From Rufibacter glacialis (GTDB lineage: Bacteria; Bacteroidota; Bacteroidia; Cytophagales; Hymenobacteraceae): a stretch of DNA of 64,000 nt. The stretch is from positions 401,677 through 465,676 of the forward strand of contig NZ_VKKZ01000010.1 in the NCBI RefSeq assembly GCF_008271745.1, given 5' to 3'. The notes below the pieces were generated by a model. The model did no database searches and was not told the DNA's origin. It saw only the letters and a program-made list of their open reading frames with translations. Both the position numbers and the translations under genes were made by a program. This document shows, piece after piece, positions 18,484 to 27,923 of the stretch (positions within the stretch are counted from its first letter, which is position 1; each line of letters begins with the position of its first letter).

Positions 18484-19698
18484 ATGATACAGAAGAGTAC
18501 CCGCTTAGACCATGTGTTCTACGAGATTAGAGGCCCCATTTTTGAAAAAGCCATGGATCTGGAGAAGCAAGGTTCCCGGATCACCCGCCTCAACATTGGC
18601 AATCCCGCCCCCTTCGGGTTTGAGGCCCCAGATGAGATTGTGCATGACGTGATGGTGAACCTGCGCAATGGGCAAGGGTACACAGATTCAAAAGGCCTCT
18701 TCGCCGCCCGCAAGGCCATCATGCACTACAGCCAGAGCAAAGGCCTCCAGCACGTGCACGAAGACGACATCATTATTGGCAACGGGGTAAGCGAACTCAT
18801 CATGCTGAGCATGCAGGCGCTCCTCAACAATGACGATGAGATCCTGATCCCGGCCCCGGATTACCCGCTCTGGACGGCCGCCGTGAACCTGTCTGGCGGC
18901 AAGGCCGTTCACTACCTCTGTGATGAAGCCTCTGACTGGTACCCAGACCTGGCGGACATGGAAAGCAAGATCACCTCCCGCACCAAAGGCCTGGTCATCA
19001 TCAATCCCAACAACCCCACCGGCGCCGTGTACCCCGCAGAGGTGTTGCAGCAGCTGGTGCAACTGGCCGAGCGGCACAAACTGATCGTGTTCTCAGATGA
19101 GATCTATGATAAGATCCTGTATGACGGGGTGGCGCATTTCTCTACTGCCTCGTTCGCGGAAGATGTGCTGTGTCTTACCTTCAGTGGCCTTTCCAAGAAC
19201 TACCTGGCCGCCGGTTTCCGGGCCGGCTGGATGGTGGCCTCAGGCAACAAGGCCATTGCCACCTCTTACCTGGAGGGCCTCAACGCTCTGGCCAGCATGC
19301 GCCTGTGCAGCAACGTGCCCTCGCAGTTCGCCATCCAGACCGCACTGGGGGGCTATCAGAATATCACTGACCTGGTGTTGCCCACGGGCCGCCTGCACAA
19401 GCAGCGGGAAATATGCTACGAGAAACTGACGGCTATCCCGGGTATTTCCTGCGTGAAGCCGGCGGGCGCTTTTTACATGTTTCCCAAAATAGACACCAAA
19501 AAATTCAACATCCAGTCAGACGAGAAGCTGGTGCTGGATTTCCTCATTGACCAGCACGTGCTCCTGGTACAGGGAACCGGCTTCAATTGGAAACAGCCAG
19601 ACCATTTCAGGGTGGTGTACCTGCCCACCGTGGAAGAGCTTTCTCTTACCTTAGACAAGCTGGCGGTCTTCCTGCAAGATTACGACGGCCGCAGCTAA
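18484..19698 (+). CDS. PLP-dependent class I aminotransferase, AlaA-like (glutamate-pyruvate)
   Basis: 404 residues. Fold-type I aminotransferase: NIGNPAPFGFEAPDEI at the N-terminus, GNGVSELIMLSMQALLN, PDYPLWTAAV, the NPNNPTGAVY substrate/PLP loop (about 174-183), SDEIYDKILYDG with the conserved Asp/Tyr, and the PLP lysine Lys238 in FSGLSKNY, then the AGFRAGW phosphate-binding Arg. This pattern is that of alanine-forming aminotransferases (AlaA/YfbQ). It converts pyruvate and glutamate to alanine and 2-oxoglutarate; exact specificity is inferred. Confidence 0.93.
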   Translation: MIQKSTRLDHVFYEIRGPIFEKAMDLEKQGSRITRLNIGNPAPFGFEAPDEIVHDVMVNLRNGQGYTDSKGLFAARKAIMHYSQSKGLQHVHEDDIIIGNGVSELIMLSMQALLNNDDEILIPAPDYPLWTAAVNLSGGKAVHYLCDEASDWYPDLADMESKITSRTKGLVIINPNNPTGAVYPAEVLQQLVQLAERHKLIVFSDEIYDKILYDGVAHFSTASFAEDVLCLTFSGLSKNYLAAGFRAGWMVASGNKAIATSYLEGLNALASMRLCSNVPSQFAIQTALGGYQNITDLVLPTGRLHKQREICYEKLTAIPGISCVKPAGAFYMFPKIDTKKFNIQSDEKLVLDFLIDQHVLLVQGTGFNWKQPDHFRVVYLPTVEELSLTLDKLAVFLQDYDGRS

Positions 19699-19850
19699 GG
19701 AAGAAGGTTTTTTCTTGTCCTTAAATTGGAACATCTAAAGGTGGATGCTTGCCTGTTTTGGCGCTGGTTTTAAAATATTAGCGGGAAAACAGTTGCTTTC
19801 AAGAAGAATACCCGGTACATTATCTTTTTATGCAGGTGAAAAGGTAACGG

Positions 19851-22493
19851 ATGGGGAAGACTTCTACTGGTATTATTTTACGATGGGTTCTTGGCGGGGC
19901 AATGCTTCTCTCTCTGGTATTTCCAGCGGCGGGGCAGCAGAGGTTTGTTCCTTTGCGGAAAGCCGCTATGGCACCTGCCCTCGCCGGGCCTCACACCAAA
20001 GCGAAGCGGCTTCAGGTACGGGTCCAGGTAACCGACCAGAAGCAATTCCTGACGTGGCTGCACGCTGCTTTGCCCCATGTAAGGTCAGCGGTAACTCCGT
20101 TGCCCGCTGTCTTGCTCTTAAACCACCTCTCGCCGCCAGACTTCTCGGTATTGACCCAGTGCTCCTTTGTTACGTTCATAGATGTTGCCCATCGGGTGCC
20201 GCAGGAAGAAGCTTATCTTCAGAACGCAGATTTAACGGTGAACCGGGTAGAAGCGGTGCACGTAGGGTTTCCTCAGATCACGGGGAAAGGCCTGGTGGTC
20301 TCTGTGAAGGAAAAGCCCTTTGATGCCACTGACCTGGATTTCAAGGGCCGGGTGATTCCAACGGCCCCGGCGGCCGGGGCACCTACGCCTCATGCCACCA
20401 GCATGGCAACCCTGGTAGCCGGGGGCGGCAATACTTCCCCCGGGGGCAAGGGAGCCGCCTGGCAAAGTCATGTACTCTCCTCAGACTTCTCGCGGCTGTT
20501 GCCAGATGAGACCAGTTGGCTTAAAAGCCACCAGGTATCTGTGCAGAACCATTCCTATGGGGTGGGGGTGGAGAACTACTACGGGCTAGAAAGCCAGGCG
20601 TATGATGCGCAAACCCTGGCCTTGCCGGAACTGCTGCACGTCTTTTCCTCGGGCAATGCCGGGGTTCAAACCCCTGCCCAGGGGCCGTATGCCGGCGTGC
20701 CGAAGTTTGCCAACCTTACGGGACAGTTTAAAACCTCCAAGAATACGCTCGCCGTGGGCGCCATAGACACCTCGGGCCAAGTAAGCGCCCTGAGCTCCAA
20801 GGGGCCCACCTTTGACGGTAGAATCAAGCCCGAGGTAGTGGCCTTTGGCGAGTCTGGTTCCTCAGAGGCCTCAGCGGTGGTGTCTGGCGTGGCGGCGCTG
20901 TTGCAGCAGGTGTACCAGGAACAGCAGAACGGGGTACTTCCGCCGGCCGCCTTGGTGAAGGCCGCCCTTATCAATAGCGCCAAGGAAAAAGGAAGGCCCG
21001 GCGTAGACTATGAGGCTGGCTTTGGGAGTATAGATGCCCTGGCGGCCGTACGCACCGTGCAGGCCCAGCGGTACCACCTGGGTTCGGTAGCCCAGGGCGA
21101 GGAGCAGGTGTTTCCCATCACGGTGCCAGCCTCTGCGGCCCGACTGAAAGTAACCCTGGTGTGGCACGATCTGGCTGGAGACCCCGCCGCCGCGTCTTCC
21201 TTGGTGAACGATCTGGACCTTACCCTGCATCATCAAGCCACTGGTCAGCAATGGCTGCCCTGGGGATTAAGTGCCTACCCGCACCCAGACTCTCTCCGGT
21301 TACCTGCCCGGCGCCAAACAGACCGCCGTAACAACGTGGAACAGGTAACCTTAGACTTGCCCGCGGTTGGCTTATACCACGTGAAGGTGAAAGGCCATCG
21401 TCTACGTTCCCCGTTGCAGGCTTTCAGCCTTGTGTATGGGGTAGAGGAAAAACTGGAGTGGGTGTATCCCAGCTCCGGCAGCCAGCTCAAGGCCGGTCAG
21501 GTAAACCGGCTGCGCTGGCTAGCTCCACTGGCAGGGAGCCAGACGGCGAAAATCGAATTCAGGTGGGCGGGGAAGGCGTGGCAGGTAATTCAGGAGAAGG
21601 TGCCTTTCCACCAGCAGTCCCTGGACTGGCGGGCGCCGGATTCCGCGGGCCTGGCGCAGGTGCGGATAACAGCCTCTGGGGGAGAGGTTTTGTCTTCAGG
21701 GATTTTCCAGGTAAGTCCGGTGCTGCCGCTGGAAGTGGGTTACCAATGCGAGGGAGAGGTGATGCTGTTCTGGCCTAAGGCAAAAGGAGTAGCCACCTAC
21801 CAGGTGTACCAGTTGGGCGCCCAGTTCCTGGAGCCGTTGCCCCCGGTGCAAGACACGGTCTACCTCTTTCCTAAAGAGCGGCACCCGGGCGTGCACTTCG
21901 CCGTAGCCCCCGTCATTGGGGCTTCCCCAGGCATCAAAAGCTTCACCCTAGATTACCAGCAGCAGGGGGTAGACTGCTATATCAAGAACTTTGTAGCCCG
22001 TAACACGGTGACCGACTCTGTGCGGCTGCATCTGGAACTCAGCACCGTCTATGGCTTGGCGGGTGTTTTTCTGGAGCGGCTGAGCCAAGGCGTTTTCCAG
22101 ACGGTGCAGGAACTCAGCAAACCTGCCAATACCCAGATCTCCTGGTTTGACCTGAACGCCACCCCGGGCCCTAACCAATACCGGGTAAAGGTGGTGACCA
22201 CGAACCAGCAGGTGTTTTACAGTGCCACAGAAACCGTCTTCTACACCCCGAAAGAGTTTATCCAGGTTTTCCCGAATCCGGTAGTAGCAGGAGGGGAGCT
22301 ACAGGTGGTGGTAGCAGATGATGCATTGGCCCAGATCCAATTTGTAGACCATTTAGGTAGATTGGTGAAGGAGACAAAGCAGGATGGGGCTGTTAAGAAG
22401 ATTACTACCAATGGTCTTAAAGCGGGGGTCTATGTCTTGAAAATCACTTCATTAAATGAGCAAATTAAAATGGTGAGAGTGGTGGTGTTATAA
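19851..22493 (+). CDS. T9SS-exported S8 (subtilisin-like) serine peptidase with Asp-to-Glu triad change
   Basis: 880 residues. Signal peptide (RWVLGGAMLLSLVFPAAGQQ). A peptidase S8 domain covers about 140-410: the Asp motif region reads GLVVSVKEKPFD, so Glu154 sits where the catalytic Asp normally is. His181 (PHATSMATLVAG) replaces HGTHVAG, the oxyanion Asn269 is in SSGNAG, and Ser338 is in SGSSEASAVVSG. A P-domain-like region (about 415-540), further beta modules, and a C-terminal type A sorting domain (QVFPNPVVAGGELQ, GLKAGVYVLKI) follow. It would be secreted through the outer membrane. Divergent triad motifs make activity uncertain; some Bacteroidota S8 relatives share this layout. Confidence 0.9.
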   Translation: MGKTSTGIILRWVLGGAMLLSLVFPAAGQQRFVPLRKAAMAPALAGPHTKAKRLQVRVQVTDQKQFLTWLHAALPHVRSAVTPLPAVLLLNHLSPPDFSVLTQCSFVTFIDVAHRVPQEEAYLQNADLTVNRVEAVHVGFPQITGKGLVVSVKEKPFDATDLDFKGRVIPTAPAAGAPTPHATSMATLVAGGGNTSPGGKGAAWQSHVLSSDFSRLLPDETSWLKSHQVSVQNHSYGVGVENYYGLESQAYDAQTLALPELLHVFSSGNAGVQTPAQGPYAGVPKFANLTGQFKTSKNTLAVGAIDTSGQVSALSSKGPTFDGRIKPEVVAFGESGSSEASAVVSGVAALLQQVYQEQQNGVLPPAALVKAALINSAKEKGRPGVDYEAGFGSIDALAAVRTVQAQRYHLGSVAQGEEQVFPITVPASAARLKVTLVWHDLAGDPAAASSLVNDLDLTLHHQATGQQWLPWGLSAYPHPDSLRLPARRQTDRRNNVEQVTLDLPAVGLYHVKVKGHRLRSPLQAFSLVYGVEEKLEWVYPSSGSQLKAGQVNRLRWLAPLAGSQTAKIEFRWAGKAWQVIQEKVPFHQQSLDWRAPDSAGLAQVRITASGGEVLSSGIFQVSPVLPLEVGYQCEGEVMLFWPKAKGVATYQVYQLGAQFLEPLPPVQDTVYLFPKERHPGVHFAVAPVIGASPGIKSFTLDYQQQGVDCYIKNFVARNTVTDSVRLHLELSTVYGLAGVFLERLSQGVFQTVQELSKPANTQISWFDLNATPGPNQYRVKVVTTNQQVFYSATETVFYTPKEFIQVFPNPVVAGGELQVVVADDALAQIQFVDHLGRLVKETKQDGAVKKITTNGLKAGVYVLKITSLNEQIKMVRVVVL

Positions 22494-22513
22494 TCACGTT
22501 TTAATAAAAATAA

Positions 22514-22553
22514 AGCACAAATAGCTGCTATGAAAATAGCGGCTATTTGTGCT
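22514..22553. terminator. Bidirectional terminator between convergent genes
   Basis: Arms AGCACAAATAGC and GCTATTTGTGCT with an inner CTAT/ATAG stem; A- and T-rich flanks on both sides. Confidence 0.85.
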
Positions 22554-22576
22554 GGTAAAAAAGAAGTAATTAAGCC

Positions 22577-23380
22577 TTAATAAAGGTAATTAAGAGCCGT
22601 GCGGTCATTGGAATTAAACGGACGGTTTTGACCGGTGCCTACGCAGGCCAGCATCCAGGAAGTGGCATCTGCAGTGGTAGGGGTGCCGGGGATATGGATG
22701 GCCCCTACGGTGCTGGCTCCTTCATTGGTGTAGGCCCCGCCGCAGCTGTAGCTCCGGTCCATGTAGTCTGTGTGGCGGAAACCAATGCAGTGCCCAATCT
22801 CGTGCGCCAAAATGGTGGCCAGGTAGTTTGTGCCCGGGCTGGAGCCCAGATACGTAGAGTTCACCAGCACCTGGTTGTACGGGTTACCGCCAGAGGGGAA
22901 GCCCGCCGAGGCCAGATAAGGGGCATCTGAAGGCGATTTGGTCAGCAGGATGTTATAGCTGGAAGAAACCCTCTGGAACTTGATGAGCAGGTTTTCTGCG
23001 TTGTAACGGCGAATGGCTTCATCCAGGGCGGTGACATAGGCGGTAGGTAAACTGGTAGAGATCGCCACCTTGATGGTTCGGCCGGTGCCTACGCTTACCA
23101 GGTTGGTGGTGCGGTACTGCTCTGTTTCACTCACCCGCAGAAACTTGGCGTCTTGCTGGCTGTTCAGTTGTTCATCGGTTAAAAGAATGTCACCTTCTAC
23201 CAGGTAACCACCTTCTACCACTTTTACATCTGAGGTGCCGAAGCCCATGTCATAAATCTGCTGCAATTTCTCTTTAGAGATAGCGGCTTTCTCTACTACT
23301 TCCTCTTCGTTCAAGGAACAGGCTGTGCTTCCTAACAATAGGGCACAAATCAACATCTTAATGCGGTAATTTTTTTTCAT
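22577..23380 (-). CDS. M57 'HEIGH' zinc metallopeptidase lipoprotein
   Basis: 267 residues. Lipoprotein signal with lipobox GSTAC (Cys21). The catalytic zinc motif HEIGHCIGFRHTDYMDRS puts His193/Glu194/His197 and a third ligand His203, the metzincin-like HExxHxxxxxH arrangement. HEIGH gives the M57 family its nickname. A conserved propeptide-like region (about 25-95) precedes it (TDEQLNSQQDAKFLRVS). It is probably an extracytoplasmic protease on the outer membrane or cell surface. It converges with the S8 protease gene. Confidence 0.92.
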   Translation of the reverse strand: MKKNYRIKMLICALLLGSTACSLNEEEVVEKAAISKEKLQQIYDMGFGTSDVKVVEGGYLVEGDILLTDEQLNSQQDAKFLRVSETEQYRTTNLVSVGTGRTIKVAISTSLPTAYVTALDEAIRRYNAENLLIKFQRVSSSYNILLTKSPSDAPYLASAGFPSGGNPYNQVLVNSTYLGSSPGTNYLATILAHEIGHCIGFRHTDYMDRSYSCGGAYTNEGASTVGAIHIPGTPTTADATSWMLACVGTGQNRPFNSNDRTALNYLY

Positions 23381-23808
23381 ACTGCTTATTGGGGTTAGTT
23401 AAATATGAGGCTATGTTATTCATTTAAAATAAAATTAGCAAGCCGCAATTCTCTGTTAATTCAAATAAAAAATTTTAAAAAGTGGCCAGACAAGGCTTAT
23501 GGAAAAGGTTTTGTGTTATAGAAATATAATGTAGGAGTGTGTTTGAATTGTTGGTGATAAACACTGAATAAAAGAGGGGTCGAAGAAAGGTGTTGTGCTT
23601 TTTTAATTCGCGTTATTTTGGTTAATTCTGTAAAAAGGACCTGGAAATAGGGGCCGCCTTAAAGGCCAAGGGAGCAGGTGCCTTATAGCTGGTAAAAGGT
23701 GAACGGAGTTTCATCTTGTGAAGGAGCCGTCCAGGAGGAAAAGCATTACCCTGTTTTAGCCTGGTCAGGCAAGGTGCCTACGACCAACCAGTAGGGCGGG
23801 CAAATAAA

Positions 23809-23832
23809 AAAGGCTGCCCTTGGGCAGCCTTT
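23809..23832 (-). terminator. Terminator of the M16 peptidase gene
   Basis: Arms AAAGGCTGCCC / GGGCAGCCTTT with a two-base loop; on the minus strand followed by TTTTTTATTT. Confidence 0.85.
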
Positions 23833-23834
23833 CC

Positions 23835-23864
23835 GGGCAGTTTTCAGAAAACCAGCCTAAAAAC
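23835..23864. repeat. D-element copy, left outer arm missing
   Basis: GGGCAGTTTTCAGAAAACCAG, then CCTAAAAAC: intact centre and right arm, abutting the terminator. Confidence 0.6.
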
Positions 23865-23894
23865 AAATGGATTGCTTTTGTTAATGCATGTAGG

Positions 23895-25136
23895 TTAGTT
23901 GGGCACGTACTGCAGGAAACTCAGGTTCTCTTCGCGGAGCGTGTCATTGGCCATTTCCAGCAGGTCATGGGCGGTCACGTGCTTGATCTGCCCAAAGATG
24001 TCGTTCAGGCTTTCTACCGTGCCCAGGTCCAGAATGCTTTTGCCCATCATCATCATGAAGCCCATGTTGCTCTCTTCGGCCATGGCCAGTTGGCCCATGA
24101 GCTGTTCTTTGGCCGAGTGGAGCTGCACAGAACCCATGGGTTTCTCACGCAGCAGTTTCAGTTCTTTCAGCACCAGGCCCACCGTACGCTTCAGTTGCTT
24201 CTTCTCCGTGCCGAAGTAGATGCCAAACAGCCCCGTATCTACGTAGGTGGCATAGTTGGCGTCAATGGTGTAGACCAGCCCGTGTTTCTCGCGCACCGCC
24301 AGGTTCAGCCGCGAGTTCATGCCGGGCCCGCCCAGAATGTTCACCAGCATGAAGAACGTAAGCCGGCGCGGGTCTGTGAGGGCGTAGGCGGGGCAGCCAA
24401 TCACGCAGTGCGCCTGCTGAATGGCTTTCTCCATCACCAGGGTCTGGGGCTCATATGTCTTGAAGAGGAGGCGCTCCCGGGGCTGGTTCTTGCTCTGCAG
24501 GTGCCCCAGGTATTTCTCAGCTAGCTTGACCACGCGTGACAGGGGCCAGTTGCTCACCGAGCAGAACACCAGTTTGTCGGTGCTGAGGTTGCGGTCAATG
24601 AAGGCCTGGAAATCTTCGCGGGTAAAGCCGCCTACGCTCTCGCGGGTGCCCAGGATGTTGTTGCCCAGGGGGTGGTTCTTGAACACCACGGCGTCAAATT
24701 CATCAATGATGGCATCTTCCGGCGTGTCCAGGTACATGGCCATCTCTTCCAGGATCACGCCGCGCTCTTTCTCTATTTCCCGGGTGGGGAAGGTGGAATG
24801 GAAGGTGATATCGGTGAGCAGGTCAAAGGCCTTTTCAAAGTGATTTTCCAAAACCGAGGCGTAGAAGCTGATCTTCTCTTTGGTGGTGTAGGCATTGAGT
24901 TCGCCGCCCACGCTCTCCAACCGGTTCAGGATGTGGAACGACTTCCGTTTCTGGGTGCCTTTGAAGGCCATGTGTTCCCAGAAGTGGGCCAGGCCCTGCT
25001 CATGGGGCAGCTCATCGCGGGAGCCAATGTCCATCATGAAACCGCAGTGCGCGATTTTGGTGTGGGGCACTTGTTTGTGCAGGACTCTGATGCCGTTGGC
25101 TAGGGTATGGATATGGTAATCAGGTAATTTCGTCAA
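23895..25136 (-). CDS. M16 (insulinase/pitrilysin) family zinc peptidase
   Basis: 413 residues, TTG start. The inverted zinc motif is HFWEH (His51, Glu54, His55) within EQGLAHFWEHMAFKGT; the distal Glu lies in EIEKERGVILEEMAMYLD (about 123-140). A C-terminal M16 half (about 170-350) contains GGPGMNSRLNLAVREKHGLVY, the usual R/Y pair. Length and layout match single-chain bacterial M16B proteases such as PqqL/YmxG/mitochondrial-processing-peptidase relatives. It has no signal peptide, so it is probably cytoplasmic. A terminator lies downstream and a TAnnTTTG box upstream. Confidence 0.95.
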   Translation of the reverse strand: MTKLPDYHIHTLANGIRVLHKQVPHTKIAHCGFMMDIGSRDELPHEQGLAHFWEHMAFKGTQKRKSFHILNRLESVGGELNAYTTKEKISFYASVLENHFEKAFDLLTDITFHSTFPTREIEKERGVILEEMAMYLDTPEDAIIDEFDAVVFKNHPLGNNILGTRESVGGFTREDFQAFIDRNLSTDKLVFCSVSNWPLSRVVKLAEKYLGHLQSKNQPRERLLFKTYEPQTLVMEKAIQQAHCVIGCPAYALTDPRRLTFFMLVNILGGPGMNSRLNLAVREKHGLVYTIDANYATYVDTGLFGIYFGTEKKQLKRTVGLVLKELKLLREKPMGSVQLHSAKEQLMGQLAMAEESNMGFMMMMGKSILDLGTVESLNDIFGQIKHVTAHDLLEMANDTLREENLSFLQYVPN

Positions 25137-25206
25137 GATGTATAGGGCCTTTACAGGGAAAACGTTTTTCTGGGCGCCGCCCTTCCAGAGCGGCGCGCGT
25201 AGCCTG

Positions 25207-25214
25207 CAAAGGTA
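25207..25214 (-). promoter_or_regulatory. Candidate -7 box for the M16 gene
   Basis: TACCTTTG on the minus strand, 71 bases before the TTG start. Confidence 0.5.
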
Positions 25215-25310
25215 CGGAGGAAAGATGTGAAAAGGATAAAATTTGAAGGTAGCCTTTACTGATTATGGTTTCTGGCCCTAACCCCTCCGGAAGCCTTCGT
25301 ATACTAAGAA

Positions 25311-26543
25311 ATGAGAAAGAGATTGCTGCAGTATGCCCGCAAGTATTACAAACTGGTCATCCACAGTATTGCTTTTTATCCGGCGGTCATTTCGCTTGTT
25401 TTTCTGTTGGTGTCTTACCTCATGATTACCCTTGACTTCTCCTCTTACGGGAAAGCCTTTAAAAGCCAGTGGGATTTCATGACCCTAAAAGACGCCAGCA
25501 CAGCCCGCACCATTACCTCCACCATTGTCGCCGGTATTCTGTCTTTGACGGTGTTCAGCTTTTCCATGGTGATGATCCTGCTCAACCAGGCCGCCTCCAG
25601 CATGAGCAACCGGGTGTTGGATAGCATGATTGGGAACCGGTTCCAGCAGTGGATCCTGGGGTTTTATATAGGCACCATTGTGTATGGCCTGTTTCTGCTG
25701 AGTACCATCCGCGACATTGACTCTGGCATCTATGTGCCCGCCCTTAGTGTGTATCTGCTCATCCTGCTCACCGTGGTAGATATTTTCCTGTTTATATTTT
25801 TTCTGCATTATGTGACCCAATCCGTGAAATATGAGGTCATCATCCAACGGATCCATTCCCAGACCCGGCGGAAACTGGTGAAGTATTTCGCGTTAACCCA
25901 ACCCCAAACCCAGGTTCTGCCCCCCTTAGGGGAAGCAAAGGAGGTGGTGATGCTGCACTCAGGCCATTTTCAGGGGTTTGACCAGGAACAGCTGATAGAA
26001 TACTGTGCCAAGAAGAACTGGACTTTTGTTTTCCTGTACCCGGTAGGAGCGTTCATCCTGGAAGGATGCCCCTTTGGGAAGGTTCTCTCGCCAGACCCCA
26101 TCACAGAGAAAGAGTACAGGCAAATCCAGCTGCTGGTAGATTTTTATCCGGGTGAACCCATAGAAAGGAACCCGCTGTATGGCTGCAGGCAATTGGTGGA
26201 AGTAACGCTTAGGGCCCTAAGCCCCGGCATAAATGATCCAGGCACCGCTGTCTTGGGTATGCACGTGCTGGTGGACCTGCTGGCTGTTCCCCTCACGCAT
26301 TTCCCCTGTCAATTTTTCTATGATAAGGAAAACATACTGCGGGTAGTCACGAAAGAGACCTCCTTTCAGGACCTTTTCAAAAGCTTCCTGCTTCCCATCT
26401 GGGACTATGGCAAAGAAGACAGAATACTGCGGAAAGGCATGGAGATGATATTGGAACAACTGCTGCATCGGGCAACCTCAATTGAAGACAAAGGGGTGAT
26501 GAATGCGCTTCTGAGTCAGGTAAAGGCCCACGGGGAAGAATAG
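25311..26543 (+). CDS. DUF2254 integral membrane protein
   Basis: 410 residues. Four hydrophobic segments in the first half (about 16-40, 66-90, 110-130, 138-165), including SYLMITLDFSSYGKAF and the conserved FSMVMILLNQAASSMSNRVL. A soluble C-terminal half contains GQVLSPDPI-like and ALSPGINDPGTAVLGMHVLVDLLA, both characteristic of DUF2254. Molecular function is unknown. It converges on the glycosyltransferase gene with a gap of only 65 bases and no obvious terminator. Confidence 0.9.
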   Translation: MRKRLLQYARKYYKLVIHSIAFYPAVISLVFLLVSYLMITLDFSSYGKAFKSQWDFMTLKDASTARTITSTIVAGILSLTVFSFSMVMILLNQAASSMSNRVLDSMIGNRFQQWILGFYIGTIVYGLFLLSTIRDIDSGIYVPALSVYLLILLTVVDIFLFIFFLHYVTQSVKYEVIIQRIHSQTRRKLVKYFALTQPQTQVLPPLGEAKEVVMLHSGHFQGFDQEQLIEYCAKKNWTFVFLYPVGAFILEGCPFGKVLSPDPITEKEYRQIQLLVDFYPGEPIERNPLYGCRQLVEVTLRALSPGINDPGTAVLGMHVLVDLLAVPLTHFPCQFFYDKENILRVVTKETSFQDLFKSFLLPIWDYGKEDRILRKGMEMILEQLLHRATSIEDKGVMNALLSQVKAHGEE

Positions 26544-26608
26544 AAGCCTGAAAGGTGGGCAGCCTTATTGCTTCCAAGCCAACGGTGCTCCTGCGACACC
26601 TCCTGGAA

Positions 26609-27736
26609 TTACCCCGCCAATACTTGCTCATATACCTGGTGCAAGGCAGGAAGAGTCACCTCAGGCCGGAAGATCTTGGCATGGTCCAGGCCTTGGCGCA
26701 CCATCTCCTTCTGAAGGTCGGTGCTCCCCAGCACCTCCTCCATGGTATGGGTCAGCGCCTCCACATCTGTGGGGGAGACATAGCGGGTGCCCGGTCCGCC
26801 CGCTTCAGAGAAGCAGGAACCGGTAGAGGTGATCACGGGCACCCTACTGTTCAGCGCCTCCACAATCGGGATCCCGAAGCCCTCAAAAATAGACGGATAC
26901 ACAAACAGCGTGGCCAACTGGTAGATCACAGGTAGCTCCTGGAACGGGATGTAGGGCAGGAACAAGACCTTTTTCTCTAAGCCATGCTCAGAAATATAGG
27001 CCTGCATCTCCTTAAAGTATTCCGTCTTGCGGCCGATGAAGGCCAGTGGTACCTGCGCCCCCGCCGCGTGCCAGGCCTTTAGCAGGTGCAGTTGGTTTTT
27101 GCGCCTTTCCAGCGTACCCACGCACAGAATGAACTGCTCTGGCAGCGCATATTTTTCCCGGATGGCGTTTGGGGTCTCTTTCTCCGGAATCAGCTGGAAA
27201 ACAGGATCGCAGTCCTGGTACACCACTTTTACTTTCTCCTGGCCCACGCCGAAGAACTCCTCCAGATCCTGGGCCGTCTGCTGGCTGATGGCAATGATCT
27301 GGTGCGCGGCATCGCAGGCGTCTTTGAATTTTTTGCGGTAGATGTAGCGGTCAATGGTGGGGTAAAGCTCCGGGAACCGCAGGAAGATCAAGTCATGGAT
27401 GGTGACCACCAATTTGGTGCGGGTGCGGTCAATGCCGTACGGTAGCTCATTGCTGAGGCCATGGTACACCTGCACCCCGTGTTTGGGCAAGGCGGCCCGC
27501 AACCCGAAGGTGCGCCACAGGGAAGAAAAGCGCTTGCCCAGGCCGTCTGGCTGCACTACCTGGGTCTTAGCCACCGGCGGGAAAAAATCTTTGAACAGGT
27601 CGTTCCGGCGCGGCGTGAACAAGGCATACTCCTCCTGAGGGTAATGCGTCATCATACCAGAGATGATAAAGCGGCTGTAGTTGCCCAGGCCGGAGGTATT
27701 GGTGAAGGCCCGTTTCGCGTCGTATCCTATTTTCAT
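26609..27736 (-). CDS. Glycosyltransferase family 4 (GT-B fold)
   Basis: 375 residues from the ATG at 27736 (MKIGYDAKRAFTNTSGLGNYS); an in-frame TTG four codons upstream is less likely. N-terminal Rossmann domain with the glycine motif TSGLGNYSR. The C-terminal nucleotide-sugar domain has ILCVGTLERRKNQLHLLKAW and the E-x7-E region PSIFEGFGIPIVEALNSRVP. Such enzymes transfer sugars to polysaccharide or lipid acceptors; donor and acceptor cannot be told. It is isolated from other glycan genes, so a role in LPS or exopolysaccharide is only a guess. Confidence 0.93.
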   Translation of the reverse strand: MKIGYDAKRAFTNTSGLGNYSRFIISGMMTHYPQEEYALFTPRRNDLFKDFFPPVAKTQVVQPDGLGKRFSSLWRTFGLRAALPKHGVQVYHGLSNELPYGIDRTRTKLVVTIHDLIFLRFPELYPTIDRYIYRKKFKDACDAAHQIIAISQQTAQDLEEFFGVGQEKVKVVYQDCDPVFQLIPEKETPNAIREKYALPEQFILCVGTLERRKNQLHLLKAWHAAGAQVPLAFIGRKTEYFKEMQAYISEHGLEKKVLFLPYIPFQELPVIYQLATLFVYPSIFEGFGIPIVEALNSRVPVITSTGSCFSEAGGPGTRYVSPTDVEALTHTMEEVLGSTDLQKEMVRQGLDHAKIFRPEVTLPALHQVYEQVLAG

Positions 27737-27854
27737 AAAGCAGTGCAAGGTAGAGGAAATTCCTTTTTTCTGCCACTTTCCGCCTTTAATTGCCGCTTGC
27801 CTAGCTAAGTAAGCGCGTGTTATAAGGGGGAGGGGGAAGAACTTTATTTTATAA

Positions 27855-27890
27855 AACTAAACCTTTAGTTCGTAAACTAAGTATTTAGTT
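27855..27890 (+). promoter_or_regulatory. Two tandem operators upstream of the blaI-like gene
   Basis: Two identical dyads, AACTAA-N4-TTAGTT, at 27855-27870 (spacer ACCT) and 27875-27890 (spacer GTAT), centres exactly 20 bases apart (two helical turns). They sit immediately upstream of a TATATTCG box and 34 bases before the repressor ATG, as expected for an autoregulated BlaI-type repressor. Confidence 0.75.
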
Positions 27891-27891
27891 A

Positions 27892-27899
27892 TATATTCG
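27892..27899 (+). promoter_or_regulatory. Candidate -7 box of the blaI-M56 operon
   Basis: TATATTCG, seven of eight with TAnnTTTG, directly adjoining the second operator. Confidence 0.45.
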
Positions 27900-27923
27900 T
27901 TCCATCACCTTTACCCCCTTCTA

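Larger units (their letters stand above)
23381..23894. other. Gap of about 510 bases between the M57 and M16 genes
   Basis: AT-rich left half without genes. The right end holds a terminator (23809-23832) and half a D-element (23835-23864). No protein-like frame was seen. Confidence 0.5.
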
